Source: Microvirga makkahensis (lineage in GTDB: Bacteria > Pseudomonadota > Alphaproteobacteria > Rhizobiales > Beijerinckiaceae). From it: a stretch of 64,000 nucleotides of DNA. Where the stretch lies: the NCBI RefSeq assembly GCF_009830105.1, contig NZ_WURB01000004.1, forward strand, positions 124,001 through 188,000, written 5' to 3'. The notes beneath the pieces are model-generated. The model worked only from the letters and a program-made list of their open reading frames with translations, searched no databases and was not told the DNA's origin. The position numbers were made by a program, and so were the translations under genes. Of this stretch, positions 35,585 through 44,489 are shown one piece after another (the stretch's first letter is position 1; every line of letters starts with the position of its first letter).

Positions 35585-36424
35585 TCAGGGCTTCATCTGT
35601 GCCACGGCTGCCTTCGCATCATCGAGATCGGGCGCGTCGATGTGGCGGTAGCGGGCCTGCACCAGGCCGTACAGGCCGAAGGCGAAGAGGCCCATGGCCG
35701 TGAGAGCCAGAAGAACCCAGCCATAGGGCTGCTGTTGCAGAGTCCTGAGGGCGCCGCCGAGGCCTTGGACCTCCGCAGACGAGCTGTGAAGAGCGGCCAG
35801 GGCGAGAAAGCCGCCGATGATCACGAAAACCACGCCTCGGGCGGCGAACCCCATGCGGCCCAGAGACACGATCCACTCCCTCTTGTCGGCCGGGAGCGAG
35901 AGGTGGGCCGCCACGTCGCCGCGCCAAGCCTTCCAGGCAAACGCAAGGCCTGTCGCCGCGATGGCTGCCCCGATGAGTCCCACGAGCCAGAGGCCGAAGG
36001 GCTTGCTCATGAGCCAAGCCGTCCAATCCTGGGCGGCCCGATTCTCTCCGCCGCCAGCTCCTTGACCAAGCGCTAGGCTCAACGCGGAAACCGCAAGGCC
36101 GGCATAGATCACGCCGCTGATCAGATGGGCGCCTCTGATCGCCCAGCCTTTCAGGTCGGATCCGCGACGATCGGCGTCGGTCAGCGCCTCGACGATGCGC
36201 CATGTGCAGAACCCGAAGAGGCCGAGCGCGATCAGAAACAGCCAGACCCGACCGAAGGGTTGTGCGAGCAAGGTCTGCAACGCGGAACGGCTGCCGCCGG
36301 TCTGCCCGCCCGAGCCGATGGCGGCGAGAAGGGCCAGACCGCCGACGAGGCCATAGACCACGCCGCGCGCGCCGTATCCCAGCCGGGCCAGTGTCTCGAT
36401 GGGATTAGAGGTGAGATTCGGCAT
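35585..36424 (-). CDS. DUF1206 family membrane protein
   Basis: 279 aa built of three tandem units of about 80 residues, each with two membrane helices and a GxxARGxVxxxxGxxA-like core (LGYGARGVVYGLVGGLALLA; LGRMGFAARGVVFVIIGGFL). This triple-repeat layout defines DUF1206. The function of the family is not established. Single gene. Confidence 0.85.
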   Translation of the reverse strand: MPNLTSNPIETLARLGYGARGVVYGLVGGLALLAAIGSGGQTGGSRSALQTLLAQPFGRVWLFLIALGLFGFCTWRIVEALTDADRRGSDLKGWAIRGAHLISGVIYAGLAVSALSLALGQGAGGGENRAAQDWTAWLMSKPFGLWLVGLIGAAIAATGLAFAWKAWRGDVAAHLSLPADKREWIVSLGRMGFAARGVVFVIIGGFLALAALHSSSAEVQGLGGALRTLQQQPYGWVLLALTAMGLFAFGLYGLVQARYRHIDAPDLDDAKAAVAQMKP

Positions 36425-36501
36425 CGAACGCGGCTCCGCTTACATGAGCATGAACCAACAAGCCTTACCGGATGTTCCTTGTCACAGGCGTCAAGCGAGG
36501 A

Positions 36502-37302
36502 TTACGACTGGTGCGAATGTCCGGCGTGATCGAAGACGTCGTCTACGAGAGGAGGACCTGCGACCAGAACGAGCAGAAGGGCAAAGGGCAGGGAAAACAG
36601 GAAGCCGAGATGGCTGAAGCCGATGGCCCCCGTGACGCCGCCGAGGAAGAACGAGCCGAGCAGCAGGAGAAGCAGACGCAGCTTCTCGCGATCCGCCAGC
36701 ACGATCCCATCGAGATGACGGCTCCGGTTCCAATAGAAGAGCTTTCCGAGCTCGATACCGATATCCGTCACGATGCCGGTGACATGGGTCGTGCGCATGC
36801 GTGCGCCGGAGATCTTCGTGACGGTGGCATTCTGCAGGCCCATGATGAAGCATAAGAGAGGCACCGCGCCTGCGACGAAGCTCGGCGAGGGATGTGCGAT
36901 CCAGCCGAGTAGGCCGAAGACGCAGAGGAGGCACGCCTCCAGTATCAGGGGGAGGGCGTAGCGGCCGCCGAGACGATGGCGCCTGCCCCAGTTGATCAGA
37001 ATGGCCGAACAGGCCGCCCCTGCGACGAAGGGGAGGAATGCGGCAAGACCCGCCGCCACGAGCGCGACGCTGCCTAAGGCGAGGTTGTCCGCCATGGACG
37101 AGAGAATGCCGGACATATGCGAGGTATATTGCCCGACGGCGAGAATGCCGCCCGCATTGATGGCCCCTGCGATGAAGGTGAGCGCCATGCCGAGCAGGTT
37201 ATCCGCCGCGCCGGTCCGTTCCGAGGCTGCGATTGCCTTCACCGATCCCAAGGCGCGGGCGGCTACGGTGCGATGCTTCACGGATGGGCGCTTCAGTTCC
37301 AT
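36502..37302 (-). CDS. DUF1275 (YoaK-like) membrane protein
   Basis: 266 aa with about six membrane helices. The segment AGAINAGGILAVGQYTSHMS and the later TTHVTGIVTDIGIELGK are diagnostic of the YoaK/DUF1275 family. Probably an inner-membrane transporter-like protein of unknown substrate. It is 77 bp from the DUF1206 gene, same strand. Confidence 0.85.
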   Translation of the reverse strand: MELKRPSVKHRTVAARALGSVKAIAASERTGAADNLLGMALTFIAGAINAGGILAVGQYTSHMSGILSSMADNLALGSVALVAAGLAAFLPFVAGAACSAILINWGRRHRLGGRYALPLILEACLLCVFGLLGWIAHPSPSFVAGAVPLLCFIMGLQNATVTKISGARMRTTHVTGIVTDIGIELGKLFYWNRSRHLDGIVLADREKLRLLLLLLGSFFLGGVTGAIGFSHLGFLFSLPFALLLVLVAGPPLVDDVFDHAGHSHQS

Positions 37303-37383
37303 TGCCTGGAGATTCCTGCGGTGGTCTGATCGGGTCCAACGATCAGAAAGCCGCTCGAAGGATATCGAGCGACTTCCAGGGAC

Positions 37384-39618
37384 TTATTGCGCAACGCTCG
37401 TCGAAGCGGAGGCGCGCCGCTCCTGGGGCGGCATGCGGATCGTGTTCAGGATCTCCGCTTCGCCGACCGCCTCGGCAAGCGAGCTGCCGCCGACGAAAGC
37501 CTGGATCGCTCCGGCTTCGACGACATAGGTGCCGTCGCTAAGGTGAAAGCCGAGGGCCTCGACAGGTACGCGCAAGGTCACGCGCTTCGTCTCGCCGGGC
37601 TTGAGGCTGATCTTCTCGAAGGCCTTCAGCTCGCGCAAGGGACGGCTGCGGCTCGCCACGGGATCGCGCGTATAGAGCTGCACGACCTCCTGTCCGGCTT
37701 TCGAGCCCTTGTTCGTCACGCTCACCGAGACCTCCAGAACATCGCCCGCGTCGAGCCTCTGTCGCGCGATCGTCGCGTCGGAATAGGCGAACTGGGTGTA
37801 GCTGAGACCCCAGCCGAACGGATAGAGCGGCGTGATCTCCTCATCGATGTATTGCAGGGTGAACCGGTTGTCGGGAATCGTCGGGCGGCTGCTGGGCAGA
37901 CGGTTGTAATACATGGGCAGCTGACCCGTGGCGCGCGGCCAAGTGAGCGGGAGCTTGCCGCTCGGGCTGACGTCGCCGAACAGAACGTCGGCGACGGCGT
38001 TGCCGCCTTCCGTGCCCGGGTACCAGGCCATGAGGATCGACGGGATGCGCTCCGCCACCGGACCCAGGACCTGCGGGCGCCCGCCCATGATCACGAGCGC
38101 CGTCGGCTTGCCGGTCGCCGCGAGGGCCTCCAGGATTTCGATCTGCTTGCCGTTGAGTTCGAGATGGGCGCGCGAGGCGGCCTCGCCCGAAAGCTCCTGC
38201 GGCTCGCCGAAGACGGCGATGACGAGGTCGGCCCTCTTCGCCGTCTCAAGCGCCGCGGGCAACTGCTCGGTGGAGCGGCACATGAGGTCGCAGGCGGGCG
38301 CATGGGTCACCGCGATTCCGGCGGATCGCGCGCGCTGGCGGATTCCCTGAAGGATCGTGACCGTATCCTCCTTGTGGCCGCGGGCCGCGTGCGGGCCCAT
38401 CTGATCCTGCGGCGCATCGGCCAGCGGGCCGATGACGGCGATCGAGCGCGTGCCGGGCTTCACCGGCAGAAGGTCGCCCTTGTTCTGCAGCAGCACGAGC
38501 GTTTCGCGCGCGACCTCGCGCGCGGCCCGGCGCGCTTCCTTCGAGGGAAATTCCGCATCGGTGCGGGTGGGGTCGATGGCGGGCCGGTCGAACAGGCCGA
38601 GGCGGAACTTCGTGCGCAGGATCCGGCGCACCGATTCGTCGATCACGCTTTCCGGCACGCGTCCGGCGCGCACCTCCTCGGGCAGATGCTCGATGTAGAG
38701 CTGCCCCATCATGTCCATGTCGACCCCGGCCAGAACGGCCTTGCGCGCGGCCTCGGCACCGTCCGCGGCGACGCCGTGATTGATCAGTTCGCCGATGCCC
38801 ACCCAATCGGAAGTGACGAAGCCGTCGAAGCCCCATTGCCCGCGCAGAACGTCGGTGAGCAGCCAGGCATTGGCTGTCGAAGGTTCGCCGTTGAGCGCAT
38901 TGAAGGCGGCCATGAGGCTCGCCGAACCTGCCTCGACAGCGGCGCGGAAGGGGGGCAGGTAGGTATCGTACATCTCCGCGCGGGGGATATAGGTGGTGTC
39001 ATAGTCGCGCCCGCCCTGAGGCGCGCCGTAGCCCGCGAAATGCTTCGCGGCGGCGGCAAGGCCGCCTTTGCGGAAGCCCTCCACGCGGGCGGCCGTCAGG
39101 ACCGAGCCCAGATAGGGATCTTCTCCGAAGCCCTCGACGATGCGGCCCCAGCGGCTGTCGCGCGAGAGATCCGCCATCGGCGCGAAGGTCCAGTTCACGC
39201 CCACATGGGATGCCTCCTTCGCAGCCGTTTCCGCCGCCAGGGCCGAGAGGCGCGGATTGAAGGCCGCAGCCTCCCCCAGAGGAAGCGGGAACTGGGTGCG
39301 AAAGCCGTGCAGAACGTCGAGACCGAACAGCAGCGGGATCTTGAGGCGCGATTGCTGAACGAGGGCCTGAGCCCTCGCAACATCCGCGGCGTTGTTGAAG
39401 TTCAGCACAGCCCCCGCTCGGCCTTCGGAAAGATCCTCCCAACGCAGCGGCGGTCCGTGGGAGACGAGGTTCATCTGCCCGATCTTTTCCTCCAGAGTCA
39501 TCTGCCCGAGCAGTTCGTCCACGCGGTGTTCGATGGTATCCTGCGCGAGGACCCCGTTCAGGGGCAGGCCGGACACGGCAAGGGCTGAGAGAAGGCCAAG
39601 GACATAAGAAAGCCGCAC
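37384..39618 (-). CDS. bglX: Secreted/periplasmic beta-glucosidase, GH3 family
   Basis: 744 aa with a Sec signal peptide (cleavage after about residue 25, GVLAQ). The GH3 N-terminal barrel holds KHFAGYG and the nucleophile Asp in GFVTSDWVG; the C-terminal alpha/beta domain (about 380-590) and the Fn3-like domain (about 640-730, LEVSVSVTNKGSKAGQEVVQ) complete a BglX architecture. It hydrolyses beta-linked glucosides at the non-reducing end. It is divergent from the kinase-like gene at 39740; the 120 bp between contain several ACGTTA/TAACGT elements that may be regulatory. Confidence 0.92.
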   Translation of the reverse strand: MRLSYVLGLLSALAVSGLPLNGVLAQDTIEHRVDELLGQMTLEEKIGQMNLVSHGPPLRWEDLSEGRAGAVLNFNNAADVARAQALVQQSRLKIPLLFGLDVLHGFRTQFPLPLGEAAAFNPRLSALAAETAAKEASHVGVNWTFAPMADLSRDSRWGRIVEGFGEDPYLGSVLTAARVEGFRKGGLAAAAKHFAGYGAPQGGRDYDTTYIPRAEMYDTYLPPFRAAVEAGSASLMAAFNALNGEPSTANAWLLTDVLRGQWGFDGFVTSDWVGIGELINHGVAADGAEAARKAVLAGVDMDMMGQLYIEHLPEEVRAGRVPESVIDESVRRILRTKFRLGLFDRPAIDPTRTDAEFPSKEARRAAREVARETLVLLQNKGDLLPVKPGTRSIAVIGPLADAPQDQMGPHAARGHKEDTVTILQGIRQRARSAGIAVTHAPACDLMCRSTEQLPAALETAKRADLVIAVFGEPQELSGEAASRAHLELNGKQIEILEALAATGKPTALVIMGGRPQVLGPVAERIPSILMAWYPGTEGGNAVADVLFGDVSPSGKLPLTWPRATGQLPMYYNRLPSSRPTIPDNRFTLQYIDEEITPLYPFGWGLSYTQFAYSDATIARQRLDAGDVLEVSVSVTNKGSKAGQEVVQLYTRDPVASRSRPLRELKAFEKISLKPGETKRVTLRVPVEALGFHLSDGTYVVEAGAIQAFVGGSSLAEAVGEAEILNTIRMPPQERRASASTSVAQ

Positions 39619-39739
39619 ATTCGTCTCCTAGAATACGCACGAGAACGTTATTGCGAGAGTTGTCCCGCCTGCCGATCGTTCGTGCTACATAAGATAACGT
39701 CCCGAAGTGGCGTCTCGCGGACGTTAGGTCAATCCATTT

Positions 39740-41248
39740 GTGAGAAATCGCGAGCAACCCGTGCCGGCACTCCTGAAGCTGCCCTTTCTGGCCTTGTCCT
39801 GCGCCCTGATCCTGTCGGGCTTGGCGCTGACAGCGGCCGCCTATGCCCGGGATCCTGAAGCACTCGCGGCGTCCCTGGCCTTCTTTCTCGCGGTGGCGGC
39901 TGGCGTTCCCCTGCTGGTCGGCCGCCAGATCGGCAGGATCTTTGCCGAGACGGAAAAGACCATCGAGGACGTCTCCTTGCTGGAGACCATCACCCTGGAT
40001 CACGCTGCGGGGGCGGACCAGCTGCCCGCCGCCGAGGAGCCTGTGCCCGACGAGGACAAGGAGACTCTGCGCCGCCTCCAGAAGGCGGAGGCCGTCGAGC
40101 ATCTCCGGGACGGCATCACGCACGACCTCAACAACAAGCTCATGGTGATCAGCGCCAATATCGATGCGGTTGCCCGCCATATGATGGATCAGCCGTCAAT
40201 TCAGCGCAAACTGCTCTCGGCCCTCGTTGCGTCCGATCAGGCGGCGAAGCTCATCGCAAAGTCAGCCTCCTTTTCGCGGCCGAGCGAACCGCAGGTTCAG
40301 TACCTCGATCTGTCCGAGAGGATCGGCTCGGTCGCGGCGCTCATGGGAAGGTCCCTCCTGCGCGACACGGTGGAACTGCACCTGTCCCTTGCGGAGGAGC
40401 TCTGGCCCGTGGAGGCGGATCCCGACGACATCGAGACCGCCATCGTTACGTTGAGCGCTTATGTGCGGGACAGCCTGACGCAAGGCGGCACGATCTCTCT
40501 CTCGGCACAGAACGCCCGGATCGAGAAAGGCATTCTTCCAAACCTGGATGTCGAGGGCGATTTCGTCGAGCTTCGAATCTGCAGCACTCCGGCGGTCGAA
40601 GGCTTTCTCGACGTCGGCGACAGCGCGGAACAAGCCTTCAGGCTTCAGGATATGGACGTGTCGTCCTGGCTTCGTCTGAACCGGAGCCTGCATTTCCTGC
40701 AAGGGATCGGTGGAGCCTCGAAGGTTTCGCGCAACGGCGATGAGATCGCGATCACGCTGTACCTGCCCCGCGCAGAGGCCGCCACGACTCTGCCCTTCCG
40801 GGCGCACAGCGAGGACGATCTGCCCGAGGACAGCGTGCGGCGGAACGCGGAGATTCTCATCGTCGACGACGAGCTCGAGGTTGCTCTGGCGCTGCAATCC
40901 ACGCTCGAAGAATTCGGTTACGTCACCAGCATCGCCACCGATGCCGCGCAGGCGGTCAAAAGCCTGCATTCTCGAAAGCCCGGTCTCGTGCTCACGGATG
41001 TCGCCATGCCCGGGACCATGAACGGCGTGATGCTGGCGCGCGAGGTGCGGCAGGTCTTCCCGGGAATGCCAGTGCTGCTGATCACGGGCAATCCCGTGAT
41101 GGCAGGTGAGGCCGGCGAATTTCCGCTGCTGCAAAAACCCATCGTCAGCCGTGACCTGCATGCCGCGATCCAGCATCATCTGACATCGCCGGGCGATGAG
41201 AGCAAGATCGTGCCGCTGTTCCCGCGCTCGACCAAGCGGGTAAGCTGA
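39740..41248 (+). CDS. Hybrid histidine-kinase-like protein with degenerate ATP-binding boxes and a receiver domain
   Basis: 502 aa, GTG start. Two N-terminal membrane helices (about 11-35 and 43-63) have almost no periplasmic loop. A dimerisation domain follows with phospho-accepting H128 in ITHDLNNKL. The ATPase-like domain (about 190-345) lacks the usual features: the N-box asparagine position reads AYVRDSL (about 240-246) and the DxGxG box is absent (RICSTPAVEGF). The C-terminal receiver (371-490) looks intact with VDDE at 375-378 and phospho-accepting D420 (VLTDVAMPG). So it may be a pseudokinase that receives phosphate from, or drains it to, another protein. Alone on its strand. Confidence 0.8.
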   Translation: MRNREQPVPALLKLPFLALSCALILSGLALTAAAYARDPEALAASLAFFLAVAAGVPLLVGRQIGRIFAETEKTIEDVSLLETITLDHAAGADQLPAAEEPVPDEDKETLRRLQKAEAVEHLRDGITHDLNNKLMVISANIDAVARHMMDQPSIQRKLLSALVASDQAAKLIAKSASFSRPSEPQVQYLDLSERIGSVAALMGRSLLRDTVELHLSLAEELWPVEADPDDIETAIVTLSAYVRDSLTQGGTISLSAQNARIEKGILPNLDVEGDFVELRICSTPAVEGFLDVGDSAEQAFRLQDMDVSSWLRLNRSLHFLQGIGGASKVSRNGDEIAITLYLPRAEAATTLPFRAHSEDDLPEDSVRRNAEILIVDDELEVALALQSTLEEFGYVTSIATDAAQAVKSLHSRKPGLVLTDVAMPGTMNGVMLAREVRQVFPGMPVLLITGNPVMAGEAGEFPLLQKPIVSRDLHAAIQHHLTSPGDESKIVPLFPRSTKRVS

Positions 41249-41249
41249 G

Positions 41250-41951
41250 TCACGAGACAAGCGCTGCGGCGGCCAGTGGAGACGCAACTTCGCCGGCAGC
41301 ATGCACGAGAGCTGCGAACAGCCGCTGCTGCGGCTTCTTCCAGACCAGCAGTTCAGGATGCCATTGAACCCCGATGAGGAAGGGCGCCCTGTCGCTCTCA
41401 ATGGCCTGAACGATGCCGCTCTCGTCCCGCGCCGCGATGGCCAATCCCTCCCCGAGCCTGTCCACCGACTGATGGTGCAGGGCGTTCACCAGGCAAGGAT
41501 TGCAGCGCAGGATCCTGTCCAGACGGGAATCGGCCTTGATGGTCACACGCTTCTTCGGCAGGACGGTGCGCATCTTGGGCGCCTGGACATAGACTTCGTA
41601 GATATCCGTGTGCAGGGTGCCGCCCAGCGCCACGTTGATCATCTGCGATCCGCGGCAGATACCGAGAATGGGAAGCTGCCGGGGCAAGGCGGCCCTCAGA
41701 AGAGAAAGCTCCATTTTGTCGCGATCGGGATCGATGCGAACGTCGGGCAGAACCTTTCCGCCATAGATCTCTGCGCCGATATCGTCGCCTCCGCCGATGA
41801 CCAGTCCCTGGAGAGGTTCTCCCGGCAACGGCTCGCCGGGCACGAGACGCACGGAACGTGCGCCCACCCGGGCGAGAGCCAGCCGATGCATGAGATAGCT
41901 GCGCCAGCCGCCCTGCCGGGAGGTGGTGACGCCGATCAGAGGTCTCGTCAT
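41250..41951 (-). CDS. Class I glutamine amidotransferase (peptidase C26, gamma-Glu-GABA hydrolase type)
   Basis: 233 aa with the catalytic triad in place: C99 in LGICRGSQM, H198 and E200 in GVQWHPE. It cleaves gamma-glutamyl amide bonds or provides ammonia. The ATG at 41951 overlaps the amidoligase stop (ATGA), so the two are made together; a longer in-frame extension inside the amidoligase gene is rejected. The pair suggests making and breaking of a gamma-glutamyl or peptide amide. Confidence 0.9.
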   Translation of the reverse strand: MTRPLIGVTTSRQGGWRSYLMHRLALARVGARSVRLVPGEPLPGEPLQGLVIGGGDDIGAEIYGGKVLPDVRIDPDRDKMELSLLRAALPRQLPILGICRGSQMINVALGGTLHTDIYEVYVQAPKMRTVLPKKRVTIKADSRLDRILRCNPCLVNALHHQSVDRLGEGLAIAARDESGIVQAIESDRAPFLIGVQWHPELLVWKKPQQRLFAALVHAAGEVASPLAAAALVS

Positions 41952-42925
41952 GATCGTACGACCTGCTCCACCACGTTGGCCCAACTTTTGTCCTCGCCCT
42001 TGAAGGCAAGATAGGTGTTGCCCACCATGTCGAGCGTCTCGCGGTCCGATGCCAGGCGCTCCACCGCGACCCAGCGATTCCAGTCCGGTGCGATGCTCCA
42101 GCCGGCGTCGCTCACGCGCGCGTCGGGAAGCCGGTAGTGAAAGGTCGGGCGCCCGTTGATCTTCTCGTTCGGCAGCACGGCTCGGACGCGGCTCCTGTCG
42201 AGGTGGTGCAGCAGGGGCAGAAGGTCCAGATCGCGGTTGCGGGTCGGATTCGCGGCCAGATAATCGTCGATGAAGCGCGGGGTATCGGGCCAGTAAGCGG
42301 GCGAGACGATCATGCGGACATAGTCGGGCGGGAACGGATCGGCAAAGCCGAGAAGGTCCCGGGTGCGATCGGGGGAGACCTCCCGGCGCAGCCATGGGTT
42401 CAGGAGCACGAAGCTCTTGATGAAGGCCGTGACGGTGTGAGCGTCCTGGCGCGGAGCTTCCGGATTGAAGTGAAGCCCGAAGGCATAGAAGGGAGCATCC
42501 TGCGTACCCTTCGCGCCGAGGCGGCGAAGGATATCGAGAACGCGGTCGAAATCCTGCAGCCGGTCGATGGGCGTGGGGCCCGTCACCAGCTCGCAGGGCA
42601 CGAGGTAGCTTGCCGCAAAGCCGAAGAGGGCCGCGACCTTGGGCAGAACGCCCTTTCCCCCGCCTTTGCTCTTGCCCGGATGCAGGATGCGGCTGTCGAG
42701 CTCGACCGTCAGCTCACCGATGGCGGAATCCTTCAGAGCGAAGGAATGCGGGTCCACCTCGACAAGACGGCCCCCGAGCGCCTCCTGCAGGGCCTGTATG
42801 GTCTTCTCGGCCGAGGGGCCGACGAACTCGATCTCCACGCCGACCGTGCGGACCTCGCCGCGCTCGTTGTGGAGCACGGGCGGGGCGAGGAAACCAATCG
42901 AGGTCGGAAGCGCGGTCTGCGCCAT
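41948..42925 (-). CDS. Amidoligase family protein (COOH-NH2 ligase)
   Basis: 325 aa of the amidoligase_2 family, ATP-dependent enzymes with a glutamine-synthetase-like fold. Diagnostic stretches are VGVEIEFVG near residue 28, ELTVELDSRIL and AFGLHFNPEAP, which place Glu and His residues for metal-ATP binding. GGAG lies about 6 nt before the ATG. It is divergent from the MATE gene and coupled to the amidotransferase. Such pairs are predicted to build an amide-linked small molecule or modify a peptide or the cell wall. The substrate is unknown. Confidence 0.85.
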   Translation of the reverse strand: MAQTALPTSIGFLAPPVLHNERGEVRTVGVEIEFVGPSAEKTIQALQEALGGRLVEVDPHSFALKDSAIGELTVELDSRILHPGKSKGGGKGVLPKVAALFGFAASYLVPCELVTGPTPIDRLQDFDRVLDILRRLGAKGTQDAPFYAFGLHFNPEAPRQDAHTVTAFIKSFVLLNPWLRREVSPDRTRDLLGFADPFPPDYVRMIVSPAYWPDTPRFIDDYLAANPTRNRDLDLLPLLHHLDRSRVRAVLPNEKINGRPTFHYRLPDARVSDAGWSIAPDWNRWVAVERLASDRETLDMVGNTYLAFKGEDKSWANVVEQVVRS

Positions 42926-43067
42926 CGGGAACTCCGGCGGAACACCAAAATGTGCGGCCTTTGAGCAACGGACGCCGTCCGGCGGAGTTCCTTGCCCTTG
43001 TCCTCTTCCCTCTTTTCGGGATGCCGGTGTGGCTTTCCAAATGTCCTTTGGCTACAAGCCCGCTACC

Positions 43068-44489
43068 ATGATCGCGAAACACCGGACCTTCGATAAATTC
43101 GCCTGGATGGCGGAACTGCGCGCCACGATCGCGTTGGGCTGGCCTCTGGTCCTGACGAACGTGGCCCAGAACGCCCTGATGACATCGGACGTCATCCTCA
43201 TGGGATGGCTCGGCTCCGATGCGTTGGCCGCGGGCGCGCTCGGCACGAATCTCTATTTCGCCTTCCTCATCTTCGGCATCGGCCTCATGAGCGCGACCTC
43301 GCCTCTCATCGCGGAGGAGCTGGGCCGAAGGCGCCATTCCGTTCGCGAGGTGCGCCGTACGGTGCGGCAGGGGTTCTGGGCTGCGATCACCGTTGCGGTA
43401 CCGATCTGGGCCGTGTCCTGGAACGGGGAGATCATCCTCCTCGCGATGGGACAGGAACCCAGGCTCGCGCATGAGGCGGGTCAGTACATGAGGGCGCTCC
43501 AATGGAGCCTGCTGCCCTTCCTGCTCTATCTGGTCCTGCGTTCCTTCCTGGCGGCGCTGGAACGTCCCGGATGGCCGCTGATCATCGGCATCATCGCCGT
43601 GCCGGTGAATCTCGGCGCGGCCTATTGCTTCATGTTCGGCACGTTCGGCATGCCTCATCTCGGCCTGATCGGGGCGGGCGTCGGCACGGTGATATCCAGC
43701 ACCTTCATGTTCGTGGCCCTCGCCCTCGTGATCGTCCTCGATCCGAAGCTCAGGCGCTATCGCATTTTCGGCCGTGTCTGGCGTTCCGACTGGCCGCGCT
43801 ACCGGACCCTGTGGCGCATCGGCGTGCCCATAGGCCTGACGCTGGCCTTCGAGGTGACGATCTTCAACGCCGCCGCCCTGCTCATGGGCCGCATCGGCGC
43901 CAATGAGCTGGCGGCTCACGCCATCGCCCTGCAGATCGCTTCCTTCTGCTTCATGGTGCCCTTCGGCCTCAGCCAGGCGGCGACCGTGCGGGTCGGTCGC
44001 GCCTACGGGGCTCAGGACGCTCCGGGCGTGGCCCGGGCCGGCTGGACGGCCTTCGTCCTCGCCACCAGCTTCATGGTCGTGACGGCATCCCTCATGCTCT
44101 TCGCGCCGCGCCTTCTGCTCAGCGCCTTCCTCGATCTCAGCGACCCGAAGAACGAGCCGGTGGTCGCCTTCGCCATTTCGTTCCTCGTGATGGCGGCGAT
44201 CTTCCAGCTTGCCGATGCGGCGCAGGCCGTCGGCGCGGGCATGCTGCGCGGCCTGCAGGATACCCGGGTGCCGATGATCTATGCGGCTCTCGGCTATTGG
44301 GGTGTCGGCCTGCCGCTCGGCGTCATCCTGGCCTTCGGCACGCCCCTTCGCGGCATCGGCATCTGGATCGGGCTGGCGACGGGCCTCGGCGTCGTCGCCT
44401 CGCTGATGCTCTGGCGATGGGTCCGCCGCGACAGGCTGGGCCTCGTCACAGCCATGCCGAGGGACGTTCAGGAGGCTTTCGCGAGCTGA
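43068..44489 (+). CDS. MATE family efflux transporter (NorM-like)
   Basis: About 473 aa with twelve membrane helices; the core begins ELRATIALGWPLVLTNVAQN and contains the MATE repeat features (LGTNLYFAFLIFGIGLMSAT; QIASFCFMVPFGLSQAATVR). It exports cationic drugs or metabolites using Na+ or H+. Neither the ATG at 43068 nor one at 43041 has a good ribosome site; the frame is open far upstream within the divergent gene's antisense, which is rejected. Its last 22 bp overlap the 3' end of ispH on the other strand. Confidence 0.9.
   Translation: MIAKHRTFDKFAWMAELRATIALGWPLVLTNVAQNALMTSDVILMGWLGSDALAAGALGTNLYFAFLIFGIGLMSATSPLIAEELGRRRHSVREVRRTVRQGFWAAITVAVPIWAVSWNGEIILLAMGQEPRLAHEAGQYMRALQWSLLPFLLYLVLRSFLAALERPGWPLIIGIIAVPVNLGAAYCFMFGTFGMPHLGLIGAGVGTVISSTFMFVALALVIVLDPKLRRYRIFGRVWRSDWPRYRTLWRIGVPIGLTLAFEVTIFNAAALLMGRIGANELAAHAIALQIASFCFMVPFGLSQAATVRVGRAYGAQDAPGVARAGWTAFVLATSFMVVTASLMLFAPRLLLSAFLDLSDPKNEPVVAFAISFLVMAAIFQLADAAQAVGAGMLRGLQDTRVPMIYAALGYWGVGLPLGVILAFGTPLRGIGIWIGLATGLGVVASLMLWRWVRRDRLGLVTAMPRDVQEAFAS

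Noticed and set aside
37387-39588. 733-codon plus-strand frame opposite the GH3 gene
   Set aside because: Antisense shadow; no domain and no ribosome site.
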